Origin: Shewanella cutis
GTDB lineage: Bacteria > Pseudomonadota > Gammaproteobacteria > Enterobacterales > Shewanellaceae
Reading direction: 5' to 3'
Length of the DNA: 64,000 bases
Assembly: GCF_022410515.1 (NCBI RefSeq)
Contig: NZ_JACSDI010000003.1
Coordinates: 62,001 to 126,000, forward strand
In this document: one piece after another, positions 38,280 through 46,420 of the stretch
Position numbering within the stretch: position 1 is the first letter of the stretch
How the letters are laid out: each line of letters opens with the position of its first letter
Notes under the pieces: generated by a model
Told to the model about the DNA's origin: nothing
Seen by the model: only the letters and a program-made list of their open reading frames with translations
The model's database searches: none
Position numbers and translations under genes: made by a program

Positions 38280-40091
38280 GTGAAACCCAGTAGATTATCT
38301 ATTTTTGCATTCAGTGCATTAGGTTCGGCTAACGTATTTGCTGACGTGAATTACAGCATTGATTTAAGCCAACCCCAACACCATCTCGCGCAGGTGAGTG
38401 TGACTTTCCCCGAGGCTAAAGCGGGAGAATTGAGTGTTCATCTTCCCGTGTGGCGTACGGGTAAGTATCAAGTATTACCCTTATCTGATGGGGTTCGTTT
38501 ATTTACCGCAAAAGACAGCCAAGGTAACTCACTCGCATGGAAACGCACCACCAGTGGTGAATGGCAAATAGCCCTTGATAAACCAAGTCGCGTGACTGTT
38601 AGTTATCAACTCTATGCTAACGAATTAGGCCAACGGGTGCGACATATTGATGCCACACATGCTTACTTAGATGCTAGCGGTGTATTGATGTATAGTCCCC
38701 AATTTCGCCAAGACCCGGTAAGCGTGCAGTTGACCGTACCCGAAAACTGGCAGAGTTATTCGGGCATGTCATCGGGCCAAATGGCACATTCCTTTATCGC
38801 ACCCAATTATGATGTGTTGATTGATTCTCCCATTGAAACAGGTACTAGCACCCATAAAAAGTTTACGGCCAATGGCAAAGACTATGAGCTGGTGTTTTGG
38901 GGCGAAGGTAATTACGATGCGGATAAAGTGGTTAAAGACTTAACGGCATTGAGCGGGCAAGCCAAGGCGATTTGGGATGATTATCCCTTTGAGCGCTATG
39001 TGTATATGGTGCATGCCACCAGTGGTGCCAGCGGTGCAACAGAGCATTTAAACTCGACGGTTATTCAGTTACCACGGTTTAGTTTTCGTGAGCGAAATGA
39101 CTATTTACGCTTTATCAGTACCGCTTCCCATGAGTTTATTCATACCTGGAACGTTAAAGCATACCGCCCAGCGGGTTTAGTTCCCTATGATTATCAACAT
39201 GAAAATATGACTGAACTCTTATGGATTGCAGAGGGGTCTACCAGTTATTTCCAAGGGCAATTGTTGCTGCGTGCGGGCGTGATGACGCCAAAAGAGTTTT
39301 TGGAAGACTTAGCGAAACGTATCGAAAAAAGCGAGCTAACCCCAGGGCGTGAAATTCAATCGGTTGCCGAGGCAAGTTTAGGTCAGTGGAGTAGCACGGG
39401 CGGAGATTATGCGATTAACCATAGCGTCAATATTTACTCTGAAGGCTATTTAGCCTCATTGGCGCTGGATTTTTCCTTGCTCACTGACTCGAACCTCGCC
39501 CATTCATACCGCGATGTACACCGTAAACTCTACCAAGATTACCGTGTGCCTAAGGGGTACACGGTGGCTGATGTGCAGCAAATCCTGAAGGACTTGTCGG
39601 GCAAGGATTATGGCCCATGGTGGCAAAGGCATGTAAATAGCCCGATGAGACTCGAGTTTCCAAGCTTGCTGTCTCAGGCGGGGTTAGTGATGTCCTACGG
39701 TAAAGACGCCAAAGCGGAACCTTTTACTGGCATGACTTTAAGCAGTGAACATGGCTCGTTAGTACTTTCCCAAGTATTGCGTAATGGTCCGGCATGGCAG
39801 TCGGGGATCGTGGCGGGAGACGAGATTATCGCAATTAATGGGCTAAAAGTGACCGCTCAAGGTTTTGATAAGCGGATCAAAGACTTTAAGGTAGGTGATA
39901 AAGTAGATGTCATCTTATTTAACAATGATAAAATTAAGCAAGTGACTTTAACCCTTGGTGAGAAACAAAGCGGTAAGCTCGTACTCAAAGGCGATGTGAA
40001 GGCGACTAAGCAGCAAAAAGCCTTCTTTAAAGCTTGGTTAGGTATTGATTGGCCGTTTGATAATAAAGGCGAACTAGTGACCAAAAGCTAA
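38280..40091 (+). CDS. M61 glycyl-aminopeptidase with PDZ domain
   Basis: The predicted product is a secreted zinc metallopeptidase of family M61. The zinc motif HEFIHTW starts at His284, and the following Glu lies in ELLWIAEGSTSYF. A PDZ domain (about residues 500-575, with QVLRNGPAWQSGIVAGDEI) follows. I chose GTG at 38280 because AAGGAAG lies upstream and the product then starts with a signal peptide (VKPSRLSIFAFSALGSANVFA). The ATG at 38202 is not needed. A terminator lies at 40178-40225. M61 peptidases have a preference for glycine at P1. Confidence 0.9.
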   Translation: MKPSRLSIFAFSALGSANVFADVNYSIDLSQPQHHLAQVSVTFPEAKAGELSVHLPVWRTGKYQVLPLSDGVRLFTAKDSQGNSLAWKRTTSGEWQIALDKPSRVTVSYQLYANELGQRVRHIDATHAYLDASGVLMYSPQFRQDPVSVQLTVPENWQSYSGMSSGQMAHSFIAPNYDVLIDSPIETGTSTHKKFTANGKDYELVFWGEGNYDADKVVKDLTALSGQAKAIWDDYPFERYVYMVHATSGASGATEHLNSTVIQLPRFSFRERNDYLRFISTASHEFIHTWNVKAYRPAGLVPYDYQHENMTELLWIAEGSTSYFQGQLLLRAGVMTPKEFLEDLAKRIEKSELTPGREIQSVAEASLGQWSSTGGDYAINHSVNIYSEGYLASLALDFSLLTDSNLAHSYRDVHRKLYQDYRVPKGYTVADVQQILKDLSGKDYGPWWQRHVNSPMRLEFPSLLSQAGLVMSYGKDAKAEPFTGMTLSSEHGSLVLSQVLRNGPAWQSGIVAGDEIIAINGLKVTAQGFDKRIKDFKVGDKVDVILFNNDKIKQVTLTLGEKQSGKLVLKGDVKATKQQKAFFKAWLGIDWPFDNKGELVTKS

Positions 40092-40177
40092 TTCGTTGCT
40101 GGCTTGAGTGAGTTGTGACTGCACCAGTGATGACTTACTCGAATCGTACCATACGCTTTGTGTCAGAAATTGATATT

Positions 40178-40225
40178 AAAAAGGTGCCGCAGTGAATTGA
40201 GTGAGTCCAACTGCTGCACCTTTTT
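40178..40225 (+). terminator. Terminator of the M61 gene
   Basis: AAAAAGGTGCCGCAG pairs with CTGCTGCACCTTTTT over about 14 bases with one mismatch, giving a T-run on the plus strand and, on the minus strand, possibly one for rdgC too. Confidence 0.75.
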
Positions 40226-40295
40226 ACTTTTGTAAGCTTAAGCTCACTTAACGCTTTTGCTCAATCTATTGGTTTTCAATATATAGGCTTAAGAC

Positions 40296-41210
40296 TTAAG
40301 CCTGAGTCTCTTCAATGCCGCCCAATGCAGAAACCAGGGCGTGCATTAGGGCAACTAACTCACTGCCCATTAAGGCGAAGTCGGCATCGAGGCGCGCCAT
40401 TGGATCTTCATTACCCAGTTCATCATTACCCGCTCTAAATTCTTCGGAGAATTTTAAGCGTTTCACACTGGCATCGGATTGCAGTAAGAGCGCAATGGAT
40501 TGGCCAAAGTGTAGCGCTAATTTATGCACTTCTTTGCCGGTTTCGAGGTGAGCTAGCACTTCATCTTCTTTCAGATCTTGTTGCTTAAAGCGTACGATAC
40601 CGCCTTCATCCGCAGCTGATTTCAGCTCGGCTTCATCTTGCATTTCAAAAGGTAAGGGCGCACTGCCATTTTTAAGCCATTCAGTTAATTGGCTTTCAAT
40701 CGGCGCTTTAAAGCTTAATGGGATCACGGGCAAGCTGCCTAATGCCTTGCGTAGCAAGGCTAATAATTCTTCGGCTTTAGTGGCGCTGGAGCTATCGACG
40801 AGGATCATTTCAAGCTCGGGTAAAATCAGCGCGCGAGTTTGGCTGCGACGTGAAAAGGCGCGCGGCAATAGGCTGGTGATGATCTCATCTTTTAGCGCAT
40901 CCTTTTCTTTTTTGGCAAGTTTGCGATTTTCTTCGTCTTCAATTTGTGCCACTTTTTCTTCTAACGACTCTTTAATCACTTGGCCAGGCAGAATTTTTTC
41001 TTCTTTAGTGACACAGACTAGGTGACGATTATTGGCACTGTGTACTAAGGTGCTACCTTTTTTACCTAAGGCATTCGAAAAACCAAATTTGCTGACGTCT
41101 TGGCTGCCGCACGGAGAAAATGTGAAATCGGCAAGTGCGGTTTCAAGTGCTTCTGTCTCGATGGAAAAAGGTTTATTGAAACGATAAAGAGTAAGATTTT
41201 TAAACCACAT
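40296..41210 (-). CDS. rdgC: Recombination-associated protein RdgC
   Basis: RdgC is a nucleoid-associated DNA-binding protein that forms a ring around DNA and limits RecA function. The 304 residues match E. coli RdgC (303). The N-terminus [15 protein letters not shown] is characteristic, and the [17 protein letters not shown] segment is the family's conserved central region. The gene seems to be a single unit between the M61 gene and the porin gene, divergent from the latter. Confidence 0.96.
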   Translation of the reverse strand: MWFKNLTLYRFNKPFSIETEALETALADFTFSPCGSQDVSKFGFSNALGKKGSTLVHSANNRHLVCVTKEEKILPGQVIKESLEEKVAQIEDEENRKLAKKEKDALKDEIITSLLPRAFSRRSQTRALILPELEMILVDSSSATKAEELLALLRKALGSLPVIPLSFKAPIESQLTEWLKNGSAPLPFEMQDEAELKSAADEGGIVRFKQQDLKEDEVLAHLETGKEVHKLALHFGQSIALLLQSDASVKRLKFSEEFRAGNDELGNEDPMARLDADFALMGSELVALMHALVSALGGIEETQA

Positions 41211-41501
41211 AAGATGCGCTCATTGGAAAATAAAGTCGCAGTTTACGGCATAGTTGCAGCGGGGTAAACCTATCCTAAATCGTTAAATTTTGGCTAAGTT
41301 GCAGAATTCATCAAAATGTAACATTGGGAAAAACTTAGCTGTAGCCCTTGGTGTATCTGGATTTTGCCGCTGAGGTATAAGGGTGTTTTGTGTATATAGA
41401 CCAAAGCTGTCACATTTGAAATAAAACTGAAACAGATTCATTGCAAACTTTCGGTCGTTCCAAACCAATAACCAAGACGAACATAACGTCGAAAGGATTA
41501 A

Positions 41502-42470
41502 ATGATGAACGTTTTTTGTAAAACTCTACTTGCTTCTGCGCTAGCTTCTGCAACTCTGGCTTCTGCTTATGCCGCTGAGCCACTGACTGTTTATGGTAAG
41601 TTGAATGTTACCGCTCAATCAAACGATGAGAAAGGTGACGCTACAACATCTATTCAAAGTAATGCTTCTCGTTTTGGTGTGAAAGGTGACTTCGAATTAT
41701 CAAGCTCACTTACCGCTTTTTATACTGTTGAGTATCAAGTCGATACAGGTGCCGCATCGAGCGACAACTTTACTGCCCGTAATCAATTTGTTGGTTTAAA
41801 AGGTGGCTTTGGTTCTTTGTCCGTTGGTCGTAACGATACTTTGCTCAAGATTTCTCAAGGTGATGTTGACCAATTTAACGATCTTTCTGGCGACTTAACA
41901 AAATTATTTAAAGGTGAAGTTCGTGCCGCTCAAACAGCGACTTACCTAACACCTTCTTTTGGTGACTTCGTGTTTGGTGTCACTTATGTTGCGGAAGGTA
42001 ATGATGTAAAAAGTCAATTTGCTCAAGATGGTTTCAGCGTTGCAGCCATGTATGGTGACGCTAAGTTAAAGAAAACCGCTGTCTATGCAGCTTTAGCCTA
42101 CGATTCGGATGTGTCTGGATATGAAATCGTGCGTGCTAGCTTACAAGCCAAGTTAGCTGGTATCAAGTTAGGTGGTATGTATCAGCAACAGGAACAAACA
42201 TACAAATACAACACAACAACGGGCGAACCTGTTGAGGTGACTGCAGATAGTGCAACTGGTTACCTGTTGAGTGCTGCTTATGATATCAACGCTGTTACCT
42301 TAAAAGCTCAATTCCAAGACATGGAAGACTTAGGTGATTCATGGTCAGTAGGTGCGGATTACAACTTAGGCAAGCCGACTAAAGTGTTTGCTTTCTACAC
42401 CAATCGCTCTTTAGAAGCGAATACTGATGATGACAAATATATCGGTATTGGTTTAGAGCACAAGTTCTAA
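41502..42470 (+). CDS. Outer membrane general porin
   Basis: A 322-residue gram-negative porin: signal peptide (MMNVFCKTLLASALASATLA, cleavage before AEPLTVYGKLN), then alternating amphipathic strands that fit a 16-strand barrel, with RFGVKGDFELS, the FVGLKGGFGSLSVGR turn, and a C-terminal aromatic, IGIGLEHKF. It sits next to phoBR, which suggests a role in phosphate or anion entry. One CTGTCACATTT half-site (41407-41417) lies upstream but no full Pho box is visible. The mRNA start AAAUGAUGAACG (41500-41511) is complementary to a segment shared by three small-RNA-like elements at 46-48.8 kb. Confidence 0.9.
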   Translation: MMNVFCKTLLASALASATLASAYAAEPLTVYGKLNVTAQSNDEKGDATTSIQSNASRFGVKGDFELSSSLTAFYTVEYQVDTGAASSDNFTARNQFVGLKGGFGSLSVGRNDTLLKISQGDVDQFNDLSGDLTKLFKGEVRAAQTATYLTPSFGDFVFGVTYVAEGNDVKSQFAQDGFSVAAMYGDAKLKKTAVYAALAYDSDVSGYEIVRASLQAKLAGIKLGGMYQQQEQTYKYNTTTGEPVEVTADSATGYLLSAAYDINAVTLKAQFQDMEDLGDSWSVGADYNLGKPTKVFAFYTNRSLEANTDDDKYIGIGLEHKF

Positions 42471-42491
42471 TCTCAGTATTAAGATTGAATT

Positions 42492-42516
42492 AAGGAGGCT
42501 TTTGCCTCCTTTTTTA
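42492..42516 (+). terminator. Porin terminator
   Basis: AAGGAGGC and GCCTCCTT form a short, strong stem followed by Ts, 22 bases after the porin stop. Confidence 0.88.
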
Positions 42517-42598
42517 TTGCGATAAACAAACAGTTATATAAACTTAATGTGACAATTATCGCGACTATATTGCTTGTGCGGCACTCTTATTCATAAAT

Positions 42599-42620
42599 CT
42601 GTAATAAAAATGACTAATAA
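42599..42620 (+). promoter_or_regulatory. Candidate Pho box upstream of phoB
   Basis: CTGTAATAAAA (42599-42609) is close to the PhoB half-site consensus CTGTCATAAAW, and ATGACTAATAA follows in direct 11-bp register. The second half is weak. Autoregulation of phoBR through such a box is known in E. coli. Confidence 0.4.
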
Positions 42621-42655
42621 TAGCCGTGTTGACATTCACTGACAGAAAATCACCT

Positions 42656-43345
42656 ATGACTGCAAGGATATTGATAGTAGAAGACGAGTTAGCCATCCGC
42701 GAGATGCTGACTTTTGTAATGGAACAGCATGGGTTTACCACCTCTGCGGCAGAAGATTTTGATTCGGCCATTGCGCTGCTAAAGGAGCCTTACCCCGATC
42801 TGATTTTGTTGGATTGGATGTTTCCTGGTGGAAGCGGCATTCAATTAGCCAAACGCCTTAAGCAGGATGAGTTTACCCGCCAGATCCCTATTATTATGCT
42901 TACCGCGCGCGGTGAAGAGGAAGATAAGGTTAAGGGGCTCGAAGTCGGCGCCGATGACTACATCACTAAACCTTTCTCCCCCAAGGAACTAGTCGCCCGC
43001 ATCAAAGCGGTGTTACGCCGCAGTGCGCCAACTCGCCTTGAAGAAACCATTGATGTACAAGGATTGTTACTCGACCCTGTCAGTCACAGGGTGAGTGTTG
43101 GCGATACTGTACTCGATATGGGGCCGACGGAATTCCGTTTGTTGCACTTCTTTATGACACACCCAGAACGCGTCTATAGCCGTGAACAACTGCTTGATAA
43201 CGTGTGGGGCACCAACGTGTATGTTGAAGACCGAACCGTTGATGTGCATATTCGCCGCCTACGTAAAGCGGTTGAAGAGTCGGGCCATGATCGTCTTATT
43301 CAGACGGTTCGTGGTGCGGGTTATCGCTTTTCTACACGTAGTTAG
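42656..43345 (+). CDS. phoB: Phosphate response regulator PhoB
   Basis: The 229-residue OmpR-family regulator has a receiver domain (about 1-120) with the phosphorylated Asp53 in [10 protein letters not shown] and a C-terminal winged helix (about 130-227). The start at 42656 ([11 protein letters not shown]) aligns with E. coli PhoB, also 229 residues; the longer frame begins with TTG. It activates phosphate-starvation genes through Pho boxes. phoR follows after 80 bases. Confidence 0.96.
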   Translation: MTARILIVEDELAIREMLTFVMEQHGFTTSAAEDFDSAIALLKEPYPDLILLDWMFPGGSGIQLAKRLKQDEFTRQIPIIMLTARGEEEDKVKGLEVGADDYITKPFSPKELVARIKAVLRRSAPTRLEETIDVQGLLLDPVSHRVSVGDTVLDMGPTEFRLLHFFMTHPERVYSREQLLDNVWGTNVYVEDRTVDVHIRRLRKAVEESGHDRLIQTVRGAGYRFSTRS

Positions 43346-43425
43346 TGCCAAATTAGAGATAGGCACAGGTTAGCTTTTCGGCTATCTTGTGCTCTCCTTA
43401 TTTAGCCTGATGTTTGGGTTTATTT

Positions 43426-44724
43426 ATGTTCGACTCTTATTCAGGGTACCGGTTATTTACGCGCTTAGCCGTATTCTTACTGCTTTGTTTGCTTATTGGT
43501 TTATTGGTAGGGAAACCCCTCTGGATACTGATCATTGGATTGCTAGGTCTCGTGATCTGGCATTACCGTCAGTTAGCGCGACTTAATTTTTGGTTATGGC
43601 GAGATAGAAAATTAACTCCTCCCCAGGGCAGTGGCAGCTGGGAAGGCGTGTTTAACGGTATTTACCGCCTGCAAGGTAAAAACCGTCGTCGAGTCGGCCA
43701 ATTAGCCGCGTTACTTGGGCGTTTCCGTCAAGGTGCTGAAGCCTTACCCGATGCCGCTGTGGTGCTCGACTCAGAGCATAATATCTTATGGTGTAATAAA
43801 TTAGCTCAGTTAATGTTGGGTTTTGTTTGGCCACAGGATAATGGGCAGCGTATTGATAACTTAATCCGTCATCCCGATTTTTCCGCTTATATTAAAGCTG
43901 GTAAGTATAAAGAGCCCTTAGAGCTAGCATCGCCAGTATCGGAGAGGCGTTTACTCGAAATCCGTATCATGGCCTATGGTGATAGGCAACTACTGCTGAT
44001 CGCCCGTGATATTACTCGAATAAGACAGCTCGAAGGTATGCGTAAAGAATTTGTCGCCAATGTGTCACATGAGCTTAAAACACCGCTCACCGTTTTGCAG
44101 GGATACTTGGAAATGATGCAAAGCATGGCGGAGCCGGATTCGATGAACGCAAAGCCATTAGCGTTAATGCAACAGCAGACGCGGCGAATGCAGTCTATGG
44201 TGGAGCAGTTGCTGGTGCTATCTCGCATCGAAGATGCGGCGGATATTAATCTTGAGAATACGGTTAATATGTCGCAGCTAATGGAAGTCTTGAAGGAAGA
44301 GGCCAAAGCGTTAGCGCAGGACAAATATGAGTTAAGTTTCCATTGTGAGCCGGGCTTAGATTCACATGGAAACGAGCTACAACTTAGAAGTGCTTGTTCT
44401 AACTTAATTTCTAATGCTATTCGTTACACTGAACCTGGGGGCAAGATTAGTGTGCAGTGGCGCAGTGTTGCCAGCGGAGGTCTCTTTAGTGTGGCCGATA
44501 CAGGGGAAGGGATTGCACCGCAGCATATTAGTCGCTTGACCGAGCGTTTTTATCGAGTCGACAGCGCGCGATCAAGACAAACGGGAGGCAGCGGCCTTGG
44601 TTTAGCCATTGTGAAACATGCGTTAAGTCATCATCATAGTGAGCTTAATATCAGCAGTGAATTAGGAAAGGGTAGCACTTTCAGCTTTGTGATCCCGCAG
44701 CATTTGATTGAACGTAAAAAATAA
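43426..44724 (+). CDS. phoR: Phosphate sensor histidine kinase PhoR
   Basis: A 432-residue membrane kinase (E. coli PhoR has 431) with two N-terminal membrane helices (about residues 10-50) and a short periplasmic part, a PAS domain (about 95-195), the phospho-acceptor His215 in NVSHELKTPLTVLQGY, and the ATP-binding domain (about 270-430, with NLISNAIRYT and GGSGLGLAIVKH). I used the ATG at 43426; a TTG at 43414 could add four residues. It phosphorylates PhoB when phosphate is low. Confidence 0.95.
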   Translation: MFDSYSGYRLFTRLAVFLLLCLLIGLLVGKPLWILIIGLLGLVIWHYRQLARLNFWLWRDRKLTPPQGSGSWEGVFNGIYRLQGKNRRRVGQLAALLGRFRQGAEALPDAAVVLDSEHNILWCNKLAQLMLGFVWPQDNGQRIDNLIRHPDFSAYIKAGKYKEPLELASPVSERRLLEIRIMAYGDRQLLLIARDITRIRQLEGMRKEFVANVSHELKTPLTVLQGYLEMMQSMAEPDSMNAKPLALMQQQTRRMQSMVEQLLVLSRIEDAADINLENTVNMSQLMEVLKEEAKALAQDKYELSFHCEPGLDSHGNELQLRSACSNLISNAIRYTEPGGKISVQWRSVASGGLFSVADTGEGIAPQHISRLTERFYRVDSARSRQTGGSGLGLAIVKHALSHHHSELNISSELGKGSTFSFVIPQHLIERKK

Positions 44725-44756
44725 TTGCTATTTAATGTAACGTTATTTTTGTTATT

Positions 44757-44788
44757 AAAAACAGGCCATTATGGCCTGTTTTTTTTCA
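44757..44788 (+). terminator. phoBR terminator
   Basis: AACAGGCCAT and ATGGCCTGTT form a 10-bp stem with a run of Ts. Confidence 0.88.
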
Positions 44789-44834
44789 GACTTCGAAAAG
44801 AAGTGATTTTTCAAAAAAATGCAAAAAAAGTGTT

Positions 44835-44878
44835 TTGTCATCTAAGTGTCATATCTTGGACATAGAATTGTCATTGTG
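44835..44878 (+). promoter_or_regulatory. Four tandem PhoB half-sites upstream of pstS
   Basis: Four direct 11-bp units in perfect register: TTGTCATCTAA (44835-44845), GTGTCATATCT (44846-44856), TGGACATAGAA (44857-44867) and TTGTCATTGTG (44868-44878). Each carries a TGTCAT or near-equivalent core, as in the Pho-box consensus. Two adjacent Pho boxes of this form lie about 70 bp upstream of the start codon. Confidence 0.82.
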
Positions 44879-44947
44879 GCGATTGATACTGGCTGCGTCT
44901 GAAGAAACCTAAGTTACAAATTAGTTAGCTTACAACTGGAGCACATA

Positions 44948-45919
44948 ATGAAACTGAAAAAACTTGTCGGCGCGATGACCCTCACAGCCGCTGGTGTATT
45001 CTCTACAACTGCCATGGCAGCTATTGACCCATCTCTACCTACTTACGAGAAAACAAGTGGTGTGTCTGGCAACTTATCATCTGTAGGTTCAGATACTTTA
45101 GCCAATATGATGACACTTTGGGCTGAAGAATTTAAACAGATGTATCCAAACGTCAATATTCAAATTCAAGCGGCTGGTTCTTCAACTGCGCCACCAGCGT
45201 TGACTGAAGGTACTTCACAATTCGGCCCAATGAGCCGCAAGATGAAGCCTAACGAAGTAGAAGCGTTTGAAAAGCATTATGGCTACAAGCCAACTGAAAT
45301 TCGTGTTGCAATTGACGCTTTAGCAGTATTCGTACATAAAGATAACCCAATCAAAGGCTTAACGGCTGAACAGGTTGACGGTATCTTCTCTTCTACTCAT
45401 AAATGTGGTGGTGCGGATATTCAGCGTTGGGGTGATTTAGGTCTTAGTGGTGATTGGTCTGCAAAAGACGTTCAATTATATGGACGTAACTCAGTATCAG
45501 GTACTTACGGTTACTTCAAAGAGAAAGCGCTTTGTAAAGGCGACTTTAAGGCGAACGTAAACGAGCAACCTGGTTCAGCATCAGTCGTTCAATCTGTATC
45601 TCAATCTTTGAATGCGGTTGGTTACTCTGGTATCGGTTATAAAACTGCAGGCGTAAAAGCCGTTGCAATCGCTAAAAAAGGTAATGAGTTTATCGAAGCG
45701 ACTGCAGAAAACGCCGCTAATGGTACTTACCCATTATCACGTTACTTGTATGTATACGTGAACAAGCAACCAAACAAAGACTTAGCACCAATGGAAAAAG
45801 AATTCATCCGTTATGTGTTATCTAAGCAAGGTCAGCAAGTTGTAGAAAAAGACGGTTACGTGACGCTGCCTAAGAGCGTAGTTGCCAAAGATTTAGAACA
45901 GTTAGGCATCCGCCTCTAA
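44948..45919 (+). CDS. pstS: Periplasmic phosphate-binding protein (PstS family)
   Basis: A 323-residue periplasmic binding protein with a signal peptide ([20 protein letters not shown], cleavage near AMAA). The phosphate-binding motifs are [11 protein letters not shown] near residue 46, GSSTAPPAL near residue 76, and [14 protein letters not shown] near residue 180, where Ser, Arg and Gly bind the anion. It belongs to the PstS-like branch common in marine bacteria. No pstCAB genes follow; the next gene is a peptidase, so the transporter partner must be encoded elsewhere. Tandem Pho boxes upstream support phosphate control. Confidence 0.9.
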   Translation: MKLKKLVGAMTLTAAGVFSTTAMAAIDPSLPTYEKTSGVSGNLSSVGSDTLANMMTLWAEEFKQMYPNVNIQIQAAGSSTAPPALTEGTSQFGPMSRKMKPNEVEAFEKHYGYKPTEIRVAIDALAVFVHKDNPIKGLTAEQVDGIFSSTHKCGGADIQRWGDLGLSGDWSAKDVQLYGRNSVSGTYGYFKEKALCKGDFKANVNEQPGSASVVQSVSQSLNAVGYSGIGYKTAGVKAVAIAKKGNEFIEATAENAANGTYPLSRYLYVYVNKQPNKDLAPMEKEFIRYVLSKQGQQVVEKDGYVTLPKSVVAKDLEQLGIRL

Positions 45920-45938
45920 TTCTTTATCGCTAAACGTT

Positions 45939-45964
45939 AAGGGTCTCTTCGGAGACCCTTTTTG
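45939..45964 (+). terminator. pstS terminator
   Basis: AAGGGTCTC and GAGACCCTT form a 9-bp stem with a TTCG tetraloop and T-tail. Confidence 0.9.
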
Positions 45965-46043
45965 TTTTCAGTCCTAAACCACCAACTTTTTGTTGGTGGT
46001 TATCATTTTTGGGGATTGTTCACTGAGGCTGAAAAGTGGGCAT

Positions 46044-46165
46044 AAAAAAAGCAACCTAATTAGGTTGCTGTAAATTCCAATTCGGAATCCGGGGACGGTC
46101 GCGCTAGAAACCATCTAAAGGAGAATGATGATGAACGAAGAAACTCATTGCAAAGATTCGGTTCA
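46044..46165 (-). ncRNA. Candidate sigmaE-dependent small RNA, element A
   Basis: Read on the minus strand, the RNA would start near 46165, a few bases after a sigmaE-like promoter (46171-46198). It would carry CGUUCAUCAUCAUUCUCC, then a hairpin GAUGGU/ACCGUC with loop UUCUAGCGCG, a second small hairpin AUUCC/GGAAU (46074-46088), and end in the terminator AGCAACCUAAUUAGGUUGCU plus a U-run (46044-46069). The first stem includes a U-G pair on this strand that would be a C-A mismatch on the other, which supports the minus strand. Two related elements lie at 48250 and 48688. I recognise no known family. Confidence 0.6.
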
Positions 46166-46170
46166 TAATA

Positions 46171-46198
46171 TCTGACTCAAGGGCGAGAAATTAGTTCA
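46171..46198 (-). promoter_or_regulatory. SigmaE-like promoter of element A
   Basis: On the minus strand TGAACTA (46198-46192) and TCAGA (46175-46171) are 16 bases apart. This fits the sigmaE pattern GGAACTT-N16-TCAAA/TCTGA with a few differences. The spacing is the same as for element C. Confidence 0.45.
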
Positions 46199-46420
46199 GC
46201 AAAAATAGAAAATTTTTGAAAATATTTTTTCTTACAACCCTTATATATTGAAAAATATGTGAATTTTATTATTACGAGTTAACTAAAGTCGACAATGACT
46301 AGGTATGGGCTTAAGCATTGTTACAAAATTAGGATGTGGGAAAAGCTTTATTCGATTGCGCATGAGTAAATCAGCGACCGATAATATGATCAGATAATTT
46401 ATCCTCCACAGGTTAGCTAA

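Noticed and set aside
41407..41440. Full Pho box upstream of the porin gene
   Set aside because: Only one half-site (CTGTCACATTT) is clear; the next units are not in 11-bp register with a Pho core.
46131..46175. Plus-strand mini-ORF of 14 codons after GGAG in element A, with similar ones in B (48350) and C (48764), all starting near ATGATGAAC
   Set aside because: The peptides after the first codons are unrelated in sequence, and the hairpins at each element have their T-run on the minus strand. The shared ATGATGAAC is better explained as the complement of a minus-strand RNA segment. Ribosome profiling would settle it.
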